Below the pieces are notes generated by a model that saw only the letters and a list, made by a program, of their open reading frames with translations, had not been told where the DNA came from and did no database searches. This document shows positions 26,782 through 35,596 of a stretch of 64,000 bases of DNA, one piece after another. The translations under genes and the position numbers were made by a program. The DNA comes from Oscillospiraceae bacterium. GTDB lineage: Bacteria > Bacillota > Clostridia > Oscillospirales > Acutalibacteraceae. Location of the stretch: NCBI GenBank assembly GCA_022483045.1, contig JAKVOA010000002.1, positions 550,501 to 614,500 on the forward strand, in the 5' to 3' direction. Positions within the stretch are counted from its first letter, which is position 1. The number at the start of each line of letters is the position of its first letter.

Positions 26782-28101
26782 TTATACGGTTAGGTAAGAC
26801 CCGCTCATCTGCTGCCGGTGCGGCTTTGGGTGGGCCAGGGTTTCTTCCATGCGCTGCAATAGGGAAGTTAGCAGCTCAAAACCAAAGTGGCTTTCCTGCA
26901 TGCTCCAGCCGACGCTGACGGCGTTTTCCATAAAATAACCTGCATCAAGGCCTACGGCAAGGTCTGCTGCGGGCAAACGCTGCGGGAACTGCCGCGTTGT
27001 CGGGTGCACGCCCGAGTAAATCGGTAGATTTGGGAAATGCGCTGCCAGCCGCGCAAGTACCGCGCGGTCGCCAGGAAACAGCACGTTGCGAAATACAAAT
27101 GACACAGAAATGCCGGCCTCTAAAAAGGTTTCAGCGAGTTCCAGCGGGCTGCCGATGATGGCTTCTCCTACCGCAATGCGCAGGCCCCTGTGCTGTGCTG
27201 CAAAAGCCGACAGTGCCTGCTGTGCTTCTGCCTGAAAGGATTCAGTATGGAATGGGACTCCCAGAAAGCGGGAAAGCTTCTGGTACTCTGCCGCGGTGCG
27301 CTTTGGTCCATAGACAGGCGCGAGCGAAACGGTAGGAATGCCGAGCCGCTTTCTGAGGTCCGCCGCAGCGGCTTCCGCCTGAAAATGCAGTACAAGGTTC
27401 TTTTCAGCAGAGGACATCTCTAGAAAATCTGAGTAAGTTTGGCAGGTGGCCAGCTGACACACACAGGTGACCCCTGCGCTTTTCAGCAGGGTGTACAGTT
27501 CACTGCGCTTGTCGAGTGGAGCAAAATTTCCCAGCAGGTTTACGCTGCCGGGCTCTGTGCTGCACTGCGGCAGACAGCGGGCAATCGCCTGCTGCACCTT
27601 GACTGCCGGGGCTTTGTCGCTGTCGCGTACAAAAGGATTCATAAAACAGCCGGTTACCGGAACTTTCAGTGCTTTTTGCAGGCTGCGGCAGATTCCGTCA
27701 AGATCAGTGCCCATTAAAGAATCAATGCAGGTCATGCAGATAAGAATCGCCTTAGGGTGCATCTTTTGCAGAATCAGCTGCCCAGCCTCCTTTAAATGGC
27801 TCAGGTACCGGCCGGTTACTACGTCACGGTCATCCATATTATAGTAGAAGACCCGCTCTTCAAAGTGGTCTTTTACGCCCACCACCGTGCCAGAGCGTCC
27901 GCAGCCGCAGGGGGAAACCATTAGCATGGCGCACTGCGGCAGCAGCATGGTAATGCGCTTTACGCCAAAGCCGGCATCGCCGGGGCCGTTAAAGTGCAGG
28001 TGACAGGGAAAAGTGTGGCTGTAGTCGCGCAGGTGCGGCTGCTGTGCCAATGCGGCCGCAGTGACAAAAATAGGCGCGCTTTCGGTTTCAGCAGTCATCA
28101 T
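26782..28101 (-). CDS. Nitrogenase component 1-like protein (NifD superfamily), subunit 1
   Basis: About 439 residues. Cysteines in SPCGCGRSG and [13 protein letters not shown] occupy the places where NifD-type proteins bind an iron-sulfur cluster; [36 protein letters not shown] and [17 protein letters not shown] follow the component 1 fold. No clear equivalent of the FeMo-cofactor cysteine and histidine motifs of NifD is evident to me, and nifB/nifE/nifN are absent here, so nitrogen fixation is unlikely. The start at 28101 (or 28098) follows AAAGG and overlaps the end of the NifH-like gene by 14 bases. Confidence 0.8.
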   Translation of the reverse strand: MMTAETESAPIFVTAAALAQQPHLRDYSHTFPCHLHFNGPGDAGFGVKRITMLLPQCAMLMVSPCGCGRSGTVVGVKDHFEERVFYYNMDDRDVVTGRYLSHLKEAGQLILQKMHPKAILICMTCIDSLMGTDLDGICRSLQKALKVPVTGCFMNPFVRDSDKAPAVKVQQAIARCLPQCSTEPGSVNLLGNFAPLDKRSELYTLLKSAGVTCVCQLATCQTYSDFLEMSSAEKNLVLHFQAEAAAADLRKRLGIPTVSLAPVYGPKRTAAEYQKLSRFLGVPFHTESFQAEAQQALSAFAAQHRGLRIAVGEAIIGSPLELAETFLEAGISVSFVFRNVLFPGDRAVLARLAAHFPNLPIYSGVHPTTRQFPQRLPAADLAVGLDAGYFMENAVSVGWSMQESHFGFELLTSLLQRMEETLAHPKPHRQQMSGSYLTV

Positions 28102-28840
28102 GCAGAATCCTTTCTGCCAGCGTGAGAAACACTTTGCTGATTGGCAGGGAAGTGTCTCCCTCAATCACGGTTTTTCCCGCGTCCTCAAAGGCTTGTATTT
28201 CCTGCGAGCGTGGAATGACGGAAACAATTGGTACACCAATGCTTTCGGCAAAGCTGCGCACGCGCGCTTCTTCATCACGGACATCTCGGCGGTTTAGAAT
28301 GACTCCGCGCACACGGGCATAGCCGCGGTCGGCAAAGTTTGCCACCGCTTCGGCAATGTTTTTCGCGGCAAAGAGAGACATTTTTTCACCAGAGGTGACA
28401 ATGTAAACATCTTCGGCGTATCCTTCACGAATCGGCGCAGCAAAGCCGCCGCAGACCACATCGCCCAAGACATCGTACAAGACGACTTCAGGCTGCAGAG
28501 TCTCAAAAACCTGCAGCTCTTCCAGTAAATGAAACGTCGCGATAATACCGCGCCCGGCGCAGCCGATACCGGGGGCGGGTCCACCGGTTTCAATACAGGA
28601 AATCCCCTTATACCCGGTTTTGACAATGGTCTCAATGGTTGGCTCAGCGGTTTCGTCACGCAGTGCGTCCATCACCGGAAAAGGCGGTACGCCGCCTAGC
28701 AGGTTAATGGTTGAGTCAGCTTTGGGGTCGCAGCCAATCTGCATCACTTTGTGCCCCAGGTAAGCCATTGCGGCCGAAAGATTGCTTGTGACGGTTGATT
28801 TGCCAATACCGCCCTTTCCGTAAACAGCAATTTTTTTCAT
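28088..28840 (-). CDS. NifH-like ATP-dependent reductase (nitrogenase iron protein family)
   Basis: The 250-residue protein has the deviant P-loop [20 protein letters not shown] (switch I side), and the two cluster-ligand cysteines in GIGCAGRGI and [10 protein letters not shown], exactly as in NifH, where a dimer holds one [4Fe-4S] cluster. It would deliver electrons with ATP hydrolysis to the two component-1-like proteins encoded next. It is shorter than NifH (about 275-295) at the C-terminus. One base separates its start from the hydF stop, so hydF and nifH-like are coupled. Confidence 0.93.
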   Translation of the reverse strand: MKKIAVYGKGGIGKSTVTSNLSAAMAYLGHKVMQIGCDPKADSTINLLGGVPPFPVMDALRDETAEPTIETIVKTGYKGISCIETGGPAPGIGCAGRGIIATFHLLEELQVFETLQPEVVLYDVLGDVVCGGFAAPIREGYAEDVYIVTSGEKMSLFAAKNIAEAVANFADRGYARVRGVILNRRDVRDEEARVRSFAESIGVPIVSVIPRSQEIQAFEDAGKTVIEGDTSLPISKVFLTLAERILHDDC

Positions 28841-28841
28841 T

Positions 28842-30065
28842 TTATTCTTCCCTTCCTTTTTCAGAATCCAACAGTGCTAAAAGGTCGGGGAAAAGGCTTA
28901 GGCTGCGCCGTAAAATACCGTTCATATAGGCAATGGCGACCCCATAGTTGGTTACGGGAACTTGCTGGTCGGCGGCACATTTCATGCGGTACCGAATTTC
29001 GCGGGCGTTGAGCATGCAGCCGCCGCAGTGCAGCACAAGCGCATAGGGGGAAAGGTCCTCTGGAAAGCCGGTGCCCGAACTGGTGGCAATTTTCAGCTCT
29101 TTGCCTGTAAAGTTGTGCAGCCACCGCGGCAGTTTGACGGTGCCGATGTCGCTGCACTGGCGGTGGTGGGTGCAGCCCTCTGCAATCAGCACGGTGTCGC
29201 CGTCCTGCAGGCGGTCAATGGCTGCGGCACCTTTTACTGCATCTGGCAGTAAACCTTTGTAGCGGGCCATCAAAATTGAAAAGGAAGTCAGCGGAATGTC
29301 CTGTGGAACAATAGCAGCAACCTTGTGAAAGGCCTGGCTGTCGGTAATAACCATAGCTGGCTTTTGTGTAAGAGCCTGCAGCGCCTGCTGCAGGGCATTT
29401 TCTTTTACGACAACGTTGACAGCGTCCGCTTCGAGTACGTCGCGAATCATCTGCTGCTGCGGCAGAATCATGCGGCCTTTTGGTGCAGCAGAGTCAATCG
29501 GTGTTACCAGCACAGCGACATCGCCGGGCTTTAGCAGGTCGCCAACCAGCTTTTTGGTCATATCATCGGTGCGGGTCAGGTGGCCGATACGCTCTTTGAG
29601 TGCTTCGATTCCCTCTTTTGTGGCAGCACTGACGTACATGGCGTTTTCGGCAGGCTGTGGGCGGTCTTTCAGCAGGTCACATTTGTTCAGGGCAATAATG
29701 TATGGAATTTCTTTTTCTTTAAAAATGCCGATTAGCTGCTTTTCGCAGCCCGCAAGGCCTGCGGCCGCGTCGGTTACCAGCACAGCCACATCAGATTTGT
29801 TGAGCACCTGCTTGGTTTTGCGTATACGCTGCTCGCCCAAAGTGCCCTCGTCGTCAAAGCCGGGGGTGTCAATCATCATCACCGGGCCGAGCGGCAGCAG
29901 TTCCATGGATTTGTAAACCGGGTCAGTCGTGGTTCCCTTTGTATCGGAAACAACGGCAAGGTCCTGGTTGGTTACGGCGTTTAGCAGGCTGGATTTGCCG
30001 GCGTTGCGCCGCCCGAAAAAGCCGATATGTACACGCTCCCCTGCGGGAGTATCGTTGAGTCCCAT
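28842..30065 (-). CDS. hydF: [FeFe]-hydrogenase H-cluster maturation GTPase HydF
   Basis: The 407-residue protein has an N-terminal GTPase domain ([26 protein letters not shown]), a dimerisation domain, and a C-terminal cluster-binding domain with CTHHRQC and the conserved HCGGC motif. HydF is the scaffold on which HydE and HydG build the di-iron subcluster before transfer to the hydrogenase. hydE, hydG and hydA are not in this window. Here hydF directly precedes a nitrogenase-like gene set, an unusual pairing that may be chance clustering or a real maturation link. GGAGG lies upstream of the ATG. Confidence 0.95.
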   Translation of the reverse strand: MGLNDTPAGERVHIGFFGRRNAGKSSLLNAVTNQDLAVVSDTKGTTTDPVYKSMELLPLGPVMMIDTPGFDDEGTLGEQRIRKTKQVLNKSDVAVLVTDAAAGLAGCEKQLIGIFKEKEIPYIIALNKCDLLKDRPQPAENAMYVSAATKEGIEALKERIGHLTRTDDMTKKLVGDLLKPGDVAVLVTPIDSAAPKGRMILPQQQMIRDVLEADAVNVVVKENALQQALQALTQKPAMVITDSQAFHKVAAIVPQDIPLTSFSILMARYKGLLPDAVKGAAAIDRLQDGDTVLIAEGCTHHRQCSDIGTVKLPRWLHNFTGKELKIATSSGTGFPEDLSPYALVLHCGGCMLNAREIRYRMKCAADQQVPVTNYGVAIAYMNGILRRSLSLFPDLLALLDSEKGREE

Positions 30066-30104
30066 TGATGATTTCCTCCTGTAAAAGCGGCATTAAAAGT
30101 AAAT

Positions 30105-30377
30105 TTACGGCTGCGGGGTATCCGTGTCGGCAATCAGGTTGGAGTAGGCCGCCTTTACGCTGACGCCGGGCAGGCGCCCCAGCTTGCCGGCAAGGGCGCT
30201 GATGACATTTTGCGGCGCATCTACCGCGACACTGATAATATTTACATTCCTTTTGTGATAAGGAATACCCATGCGGCCGATAACGTAGGCACTGTAGGTA
30301 TGCAGAACCGCGTTGAGTTCGGAAACGGAGCTTTGGTTTTCTACAATAATGCCGATTAAGGCAACTCTGGTTTCCAT
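30105..30377 (-). CDS. TM1266-family iron-only hydrogenase system putative regulator
   Basis: The 90-residue protein carries a small ACT/NikR-C-like fold: MxTRVALIGIIVEN, YVIGRMGIPYHKRNVNIISVAVDAP and KLGRLPGVSVKAAYS fit the TM1266 family, which is usually coded beside hydE, hydF or hydG. It lacks a DNA-binding domain, so if regulatory it probably senses a metabolite or a protein partner. First gene of the operon, with 39 bases before hydF. GGAAGG lies about seven bases before the ATG. Confidence 0.85.
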   Translation of the reverse strand: METRVALIGIIVENQSSVSELNAVLHTYSAYVIGRMGIPYHKRNVNIISVAVDAPQNVISALAGKLGRLPGVSVKAAYSNLIADTDTPQP

Positions 30378-30410
30378 ATCATATACCTTCCTTACTGATT
30401 TTTGCGGAAC

Positions 30411-30444
30411 AAAAAGCCGCGCCCTTTGCGAGAAAAGACGCGGC
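30411..30444 (-). terminator. Intrinsic terminator inside the operon leader
   Basis: On the minus strand GCCGCGTC (30444-30437) pairs with GGCGCGGC (30423-30416), followed by five T (30415-30411). It lies between the promoter and the first gene, so it would stop transcripts unless bypassed. Confidence 0.65.
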
Positions 30445-30472
30445 CGAAAATGCGGGCAGAAGCACCCCTTGT

Positions 30473-30528
30473 CAGAGCGGTACCGGCGAATCTTTCATCT
30501 CAATGTGCAATTTCGATGTCAGGCTCTG
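30473..30528 (-). promoter_or_regulatory. Structured leader element, possible riboswitch or attenuator
   Basis: CAGAGC and GCTCTG (30523-30528 and 30473-30478 read on the minus strand) form an outer stem around an inner CATC/GATG hairpin. It precedes the leader terminator by about 30 bases. I do not recognise a known riboswitch class. Confidence 0.4.
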
Positions 30529-30563
30529 TGCAGACTTGCAAAATCTTCTTATTTTTATGTAAA

Positions 30564-30592
30564 AGTATACACTGTTTTTCATATGCCGTCAA
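30564..30592 (-). promoter_or_regulatory. SigA-type promoter of the hydF/nitrogenase-like operon
   Basis: On the minus strand TTGACG (30592-30587), a 17-base spacer and TATACT (30569-30564) form a near-consensus promoter. The transcript would have a leader of about 180 bases before the TM1266-type gene. Confidence 0.75.
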
Positions 30593-30814
30593 GAAAAGGG
30601 AAAACCCGGATATCCTATAAAAGCAAAACATTCTGCTAAAATTTCAAAGAACAAAAATAAGGGTATGCGCGGTTGGCCGCACAAGAAAATTCCGCAGAAA
30701 TACAGCGAGAAAATGCGTTGACACTCTGCAGACACCGTGTTACGCTTAGTGCAAATAAAAAGTCCGGCTTTGTGTGCCGACAGTGCGGCAGCAGAAGCAG
30801 AAAGGAATCCGAAA

Positions 30815-31714
30815 ATGCAAAAGATTCTAAACTTCGGTTCTCTGAATATCGACCATGTTTTTACAGTAGACCACTTTGTACAGCCGGGCGAAACCATGGC
30901 GGCCCTGGGCCTTTCCCTTTTGCCGGGAGGCAAAGGACTCAACCAGTCTGTAGCGCTTGCCCGCGCCGGCGCAGAAGTTTACCACGCCGGAAAAGTCGGC
31001 GCAAACGGCACCTCCCTGGTTTCGCTTTTGCAAAAGGACGGAGTCCATACAGAATGGATTGACCGTACCGGCAGCACGACCGGCATGGCGGTGATTCAGG
31101 TGGACCGCACCGGGCAGAACTGTATTTTGGTTAGCCGCGGAGCAAATGGAGAAATGACCGGTGCGCAAATAGACGCGGTGCTCAGCAGCTTTGGCAGGGG
31201 AGATTTGCTGCTGCTGCAGAATGAAGTCAACTTGGTTTCACGGATGATTGACAAAGCGGCCGCGCGCGGCATGACCATCGCGCTGAATCCATCCCCAATA
31301 GACGAAAGTCTAGGGCATGGTCCGCTTGAAAAGGTATCATATTTTCTGCTGAATGAACTGGAGGGCGAGAGTTTGACGGGGGAAAAGCAGCCAGACCGCA
31401 TTTGTGAAGCGCTGTTGACCCGTTGCCCCAAAGCAAAGATTGTGCTGACACTCGGCAAAAAAGGCGTGCTGTACCGGGACCAAAATGCCCGCTTTGCGCA
31501 CGGTGTTTATCGGGTGCCGGTTGTTGATACAACAGGTGCGGGCGATACCTTTACGGGCTTTTTCTTAGCGAGTGTAATTGGCGGGTGCAGCGTGGAAGAA
31601 TCCCTGAAGCTTGCTTCTGCTGCTTCTTCGCTTGCCATTTCCCGCAAAGGGGCGGCCGACGCAATCCCAACTCTGCAGGAAGTAAAAAACGCACATTTGG
31701 AAATGCAACTGTAA
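30815..31714 (+). CDS. rbsK: Ribokinase (PfkB family sugar kinase)
   Basis: The 299-residue protein has the PfkB pattern: NFGSLNIDHVF at the start, PGGKGLNQSVALARAG with the di-glycine sugar site, and the C-terminal anion-hole and catalytic base motif DTTGAGDTFTGFF. LPGGKGLNQ strongly favours ribokinase over fructokinase. The ATG at 30815 follows GAAAGGAA; upstream in-frame ATG 30737 is less likely. It is divergent from the hydF operon. Ribose phosphorylation is the likely reaction, though other pentoses are possible. Confidence 0.85.
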   Translation: MQKILNFGSLNIDHVFTVDHFVQPGETMAALGLSLLPGGKGLNQSVALARAGAEVYHAGKVGANGTSLVSLLQKDGVHTEWIDRTGSTTGMAVIQVDRTGQNCILVSRGANGEMTGAQIDAVLSSFGRGDLLLLQNEVNLVSRMIDKAAARGMTIALNPSPIDESLGHGPLEKVSYFLLNELEGESLTGEKQPDRICEALLTRCPKAKIVLTLGKKGVLYRDQNARFAHGVYRVPVVDTTGAGDTFTGFFLASVIGGCSVEESLKLASAASSLAISRKGAADAIPTLQEVKNAHLEMQL

Positions 31715-31861
31715 AATTTTAAAATAATTTACAAAAAACATACGATAATAATATTCTTTTTTAATGAATTTTGTGCTATATTAAAAGCAATCATGGCGCG
31801 GCCGCACAAAGTGGGCGCAGCCCATTTTAAAAACAGCATCACGGGAAAAGGAGTGTTCGCA

Positions 31862-32635
31862 ATGGATCTGTTTGACTTGACGGGAAAAGTAGCAGTGGTG
31901 ACGGGCGCAAGTGCCGGACTTGGCGCAGACGCGGCTTTGGCTTACGCGCAGGCGGGGGCAGATGTTGCTCTGCTGGCCCGGCGCGCGGAAAAATTAGCCG
32001 CTGTAAAACAGGAAATTGAGAAAACCGGCCGCAGGGCCGCCGCAATTCCCTGTGATGTGACAAGCGAGGAAAGTGTAAAAAACGCGATCAATACAGTGAT
32101 GGGGACTTTTGGCCATATCGACATTCTGCTGAATGACGCAGGTGTAGCGGTGCGCGGCGGTGTGGATACCCTGACTGCTGAGGAGTGGGATAAATCCTTT
32201 AACACCAATGTAAAGGGGATTTTCTTAGTCTGCAAGTATGTTGTGCCGCAGATGAAAGTACAGAAGTACGGAAAAATAGTAAATATTGCTTCGGTAAATG
32301 CTGTGCTGGGCGATAAAAATGATATGTTTATTCGGCATTCTTACAATGCTTCCAAAGCGGCGGTTTTGGGCTTGACTACCGGCATGGCCTGCTCGTACGC
32401 GAAATATGGCATTACTGTCAATGCCATCGGCCCAGCGCTGTTTGAGAGCGAAATGACGGCCAACACCTTGTTTAAATCTGAGAAGTTTCTGCAAGGGTAC
32501 GATCTGCTAAACCCAAGCGGCCGCCCCGGCAGAAAAGGAGAACTCAACGGCACCGTTTTGTACCTTTCCAGTGATGCTTCCAGTTATGTGCAGGGGCAGT
32601 TTATTGTGGTAGACGGCGGCGGGGCTTTGGTATAA
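31862..32635 (+). CDS. Short-chain dehydrogenase/reductase (gluconate 5-dehydrogenase-like)
   Basis: The 257-residue classical SDR has the cofactor motif TGASAGLG, NDAGV in place of NNAG, an IASVNAV serine region and the YNASK catalytic pair, ending VDGGGALV. The overall pattern resembles gluconate/2-deoxygluconate dehydrogenases that act on sugar acids. The start at 31862 has AAAGGAG eight bases before it. A TATATT -10 lies about 90 bases upstream, so it may have its own promoter after rbsK. A sugar or sugar-acid substrate is suggested by the neighbour, not proven. Confidence 0.83.
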   Translation: MDLFDLTGKVAVVTGASAGLGADAALAYAQAGADVALLARRAEKLAAVKQEIEKTGRRAAAIPCDVTSEESVKNAINTVMGTFGHIDILLNDAGVAVRGGVDTLTAEEWDKSFNTNVKGIFLVCKYVVPQMKVQKYGKIVNIASVNAVLGDKNDMFIRHSYNASKAAVLGLTTGMACSYAKYGITVNAIGPALFESEMTANTLFKSEKFLQGYDLLNPSGRPGRKGELNGTVLYLSSDASSYVQGQFIVVDGGGALV

Positions 32636-32660
32636 GATAAATAATGATCGAAACAAAAGA

Positions 32661-32692
32661 GGTCCGCCAAAAGGGTGCGCCTACAAGTGATT
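32661..32692. repeat. Left imperfect inverted repeat flanking the degraded element
   Basis: The 32 bases at 32661-32692 match the reverse complement of 38508-38539 at about 22 positions, including CCGCC, GCGCC and AAGTGATT. The two lie just inside the 3' ends of the SDR and GDPD genes. They may be ends of the integrated element or related 3' hairpins. Confidence 0.4.
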
Positions 32693-32703
32693 AAATTAGT
32701 TTG

Positions 32704-32746
32704 AAAAAATCGGCATAGTCGTGAAATGCGGCTATGCCGTTTTTTC
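32704..32746. terminator. Bidirectional terminator at recombinase 3' end
   Basis: CGGCATAG (32711-32718) pairs with CTATGCCG (32732-32739), with A-run before and T-run after; it adjoins the recombinase stop codon at 32745. Confidence 0.85.
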
Positions 32747-34075
32747 ATGCTTGCGGAAGGTTGATTTCTCCGCTGCAGTTGAAAATAATCTGGATTCTCT
32801 GCTGCCTGCGGCCATTGACCTTTTCTGCCTTGTAAACATTAATACGCTCGACAAAGGTACGGATGATTTCTGCATCCAAGTCCCGGATATCCGTGTACTG
32901 CTTTACCAACTTCAGAAAATGACTGATGTTTGCAGATTTCTCTTTGGTGGTTTCGATGGTTTTCTCCAACTCGGACACACGGCTTTCCAGCTCTTTCTGC
33001 TCGGCATCGTAGGTGGCGGACATTTTCATGAAGCGCTCATCACTGATTTTGCCTTCCACATTGTCCTCGTAAAGCCGCTGCACGATGGTGTCCAGTTTAG
33101 CAATCCGGGCCTTGGCCTGTTCGTACTCCTTGCGACTTTCCCGAAGGGCCTTTTCTGTGTTCTTGGAAGATGCTTTGGTCACCATCTCCACGAATTCATC
33201 CTCGTGTTCCCGTGCAAAGGCCGTAACCTCTCGCAGGTGCTGGAGAAGGATTTCTTCAATCACCACATTCCGTATCTGATGGGATGGGCATAACTGCTTA
33301 CCACGCTTTCGGTAGGTGGCACACACAAAATACTCCTTGTCGTGCGTCCAGCCTCTCCCTCTAACCTGATACATGATGCTGCCGCAGTCTGCACAGAACA
33401 CCATGCCGGAAAGCGGTGGCATCTCGCCCATTGGTTCCCATCTACGGCGTCCGTCACGGATGCGCTGAACGGTATCGTAGGTTTCTTTGTCGATGATTGC
33501 CTCATGTGCATTTTCGAAGACTTTCCAGTCAGCCGGGTCATTAAGTACAGTTTTCTTGATTTTGTAGGATTTTTTGTGGGTCTTGAAATTCACAATGCAC
33601 CCAGTGTATTCTGGACGTGATAGAATTCCAACCACTGTTTTGGTCTGCCACATACAAGGAACTTCCGGCAGCGGTGAGCGTACTGGTAGTCCGTTTGCCA
33701 GATTGTACTCCGTTGGTGTCGGTATCTGACGGCGTGTCAGTTCCTTTGCGATTTGCGTGGGCCCACGCCCGGACATACAAAGCTGATAAATCTCCCGAAC
33801 CACAACGGCGGCTTTTTCATCAACGAGCCAGTGATGCTTGTCCTCTGGGTCTTTGATGTAACCATAGGGCGGATTGGTAGAAAGTGGCTTCCCGGATTCA
33901 CCCTTTGCCTTGAACACCGCACGGATTTTCTTACTGGTGTCCTTGGCGTACATTTCGTTGAAAATGTTGATGATGGGCGTCAGGTCGCTCTGCTGCTGGT
34001 CTGCGCTGTCTACACCGTTATTGATGGCGATGAAGCGCACATCCGCATTTGGAAATGCAACCTCGGTGTAAAAAC
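32745..34075 (-). pseudogene. Large serine recombinase (TndX/Tn4451-type), N-terminus missing
   Basis: About 440 residues remain. Present in order: end of the resolvase domain (FYTEVAFPNADVRFIAINNGVDSA), the recombinase domain (YAKDTSKKIRAVFKAKG, NPPYGYIKDP, VVGILSRPEYTGC), a zinc ribbon (CADCGSIMYQV and CATYRKRGKQLCPSH), a coiled coil and a DUF4368-like C-terminus. The first 100 or so residues with the catalytic serine are gone: homology ends near 34075 where a helicase fragment on the opposite strand begins. The enzyme is therefore dead. Such recombinases move conjugative or mobilizable elements in Firmicutes; this one marks the element at 32640-38545. Confidence 0.85.
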
Positions 34076-34084
34076 GGAGATACC

Positions 34085-34399
34085 GGGCAGCAGTATTTTT
34101 CTATCGTCTACATTGATGCCCTTCAGCACCAGTGGCTGTTCTATGCGGATTACATCGTTATGATGAAGGACGGCACGGTGTGGGTCATTGAGACCAAAGG
34201 CGGTGAAAGCCACGGAAAAGACAAGAACATCGATAAGCAGATAGAAAACAAATTCAACGCTTTCAAGAAATATGCATCCGAAAAAGGACTGCATTGGGGT
34301 TTTGTCCGGGATAAGGACAGCCAGATTTACATCAATAACACAGAATTTGCTCTGGATATGGCAGATGAGCATTGGGTACCTATTACACAAGAATTTTAA
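34085..34399 (+). pseudogene. C-terminal fragment of a DEAD/DEAH helicase (type III restriction-like)
   Basis: About 104 residues remain. The segments YFSIVYID, FYADYIVMMKDGTVWVIETKGGE and WGFVRDKDSQIYINNT match the nuclease-like C-terminal end of helicases common on Clostridial mobile elements, where D and E-x-K form a PD-(D/E)XK-like site. The helicase body is absent and the upstream sequence is the antisense of the recombinase, so two divergent genes lost their 5' parts in one deletion. It is not expected to be expressed as a functional protein. Confidence 0.65.
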
Positions 34400-34464
34400 T
34401 GCCATTCCATAGTTTTGGGCAGCGGAAGTTGATTCTACTGCCCTATTTTTATAACTGGCAACAA

Positions 34465-34496
34465 AACTTGACAAAATGGCAAGTTAATAATATAAT
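34465..34496 (+). promoter_or_regulatory. Consensus promoter with overlapping operator-like palindrome
   Basis: TTGACA (34468-34473), 17-base spacer, TATAAT (34491-34496) is a perfect SigA promoter. A 21-bp inverted repeat with arms AACTTGACA and TGGCAAGTT (one mismatch, 34465-34485) covers the -35, a likely binding site for the XRE repressor encoded next. Confidence 0.75.
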
Positions 34497-34540
34497 ACAT
34501 TCAGACTAAATAATTGCAGTCTATTAAAGGAGGAAACCAC

Positions 34541-34852
34541 ATGGGCAAGGAGTTAGGTAAACGAATATCTGAAGCGTTGAAAAGAAGCAATACTCAACAA
34601 AAAGAATTAGCCGAGCGTATTGGAATAACAGAAGCCGTTATGTCACGTTATATTTCAGGAGACAGAGAACCCAAGCCGGATATGCTGGCTAACATCGCCA
34701 CCGCGCTAAACACGACATCTGATTATCTACTCGGAATTGAACACGATGAATTTGACTATCCTCGTATTCGTAGAATGATTGCACGCAACGCTTCAGCAAT
34801 GACGGATAGTGAGAAAAAAGAACTGATTAATGCGTTGTTTGGAGAGGAGTAA
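34541..34852 (+). CDS. XRE/Cro-cI family transcriptional repressor
   Basis: The 103-residue protein is mostly a helix-turn-helix domain: LGKRISEALKRSNTQQKELAE, IGITEAVMSRYISGDREPKPDMLANIA and the closing helix, with a short acidic tail. AAAGGAGG precedes the ATG at 34541. It is followed after four bases by an ImmA-type protease, the usual pairing in which the protease cleaves the repressor to release mobile-element genes (as ImmR and ImmA in ICEBs1). The promoter palindrome upstream suggests autoregulation. Confidence 0.9.
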   Translation: MGKELGKRISEALKRSNTQQKELAERIGITEAVMSRYISGDREPKPDMLANIATALNTTSDYLLGIEHDEFDYPRIRRMIARNASAMTDSEKKELINALFGEE

Positions 34853-34856
34853 AAGT

Positions 34857-35408
34857 TTGGGAATCAAGTTATCAAATCAGCGATGTGAAGAAATCAAGCG
34901 AATTGTAGTCCGTATGTATGTAAAGTATGGAATCACTTGCGTACCGGTCAACGGCTTTGAAATTGCATCAAAAATGGGAATCAGGGTTATTCCATATTCT
35001 GCAATTCCAGAAAATAAGAGATGGCTTTTGTTCAAGAAAAGCGAAGACGGTTTTTGTGTTGAGCGTAACCCGGGCGAGTGGTACATCTATTATAATGATG
35101 CAAGAGATTATGGCAGAGTCAACAATACCATTATGCATGAAATCGGTCACATTGTGTTAGACCACAGCGAAGACAGCGAATTAGCGGAAAAAGGAGTGAA
35201 ATTCTTTGCCAAATTCGCACTTGCACCGCCCGTGTTAGTTCATAAGTTCAAATTAGCTTCTGCTGAAGAAATCGCAGACATTTTTGAAATTAGCTTTGAA
35301 GCTGCCTGTTATGCCTACTCCTACTATAAGAAGTGGCTTCGCTATGGCAGTTCTGAATATACTGATTATGAAGAAGTGATTCTTCGACTGTTTGCACAAG
35401 CAAGTTGA
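34857..35408 (+). CDS. ImmA/IrrE-family metallopeptidase
   Basis: The 183-residue protein holds the zinc-protease motif MHEIGHIVLDH (HExxH) near residue 100, preceded by a YINDAR-like YYNDARDYGRVNNT strand, typical of the ImmA/IrrE family (DUF955). Starts at TTG 34857, with GGAGAGGAG seven bases upstream, overlapping nothing. It probably cleaves the XRE repressor of the preceding gene. The C-terminal region (FEISFEAACYAYSYYKKW) fits family variants with a helical extension. Confidence 0.87.
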   Translation: MGIKLSNQRCEEIKRIVVRMYVKYGITCVPVNGFEIASKMGIRVIPYSAIPENKRWLLFKKSEDGFCVERNPGEWYIYYNDARDYGRVNNTIMHEIGHIVLDHSEDSELAEKGVKFFAKFALAPPVLVHKFKLASAEEIADIFEISFEAACYAYSYYKKWLRYGSSEYTDYEEVILRLFAQAS

Positions 35409-35436
35409 GGAGGTGGTTAAGTTGAGGGTAAAAATA

Positions 35437-35536
35437 AAAACACATTCATGAGCTGTTGGCGCAGCAGACGAATGTGTTTTCATGTGGAATATGCTAAAAG
35501 CATACTCAAAACTATTTAATTACTTTAGCATATTCC
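35437..35536. repeat. Two consecutive inverted repeats before the DUF4417 gene
   Basis: AAAACACATTC (35437-35447) pairs with GAATGTGTTTT (35471-35481). Immediately after, GGAATATGCTAAA (35487-35499) is perfectly inverted in TTTAGCATATTCC (35524-35536). They fill the gap between the ImmA stop and the next gene and could be a terminator followed by an operator. Confidence 0.6.
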
Positions 35537-35596
35537 TTTCAAAATGTCTATTGACAAATTAAACAAAGTGCTGTTGAACAGCAGAAAGGAATATTT

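Noticed and set aside
23190-28840. Nitrogen-fixing nitrogenase
   Set aside because: The component-1-like proteins are short and no cofactor assembly genes (nifB, nifE, nifN) are present; only the superfamily assignment is safe.
30378-30560. Assignment of the leader to a named riboswitch class
   Set aside because: I could not match conserved cores of THF, SAM, Moco or c-di-GMP riboswitches by eye, so only a generic structured leader is reported.
32661-32692. Ordinary terminator of the SDR gene
   Set aside because: It can fold as a short hairpin but lacks a T-run; kept as a repeat with modest confidence rather than called a terminator.
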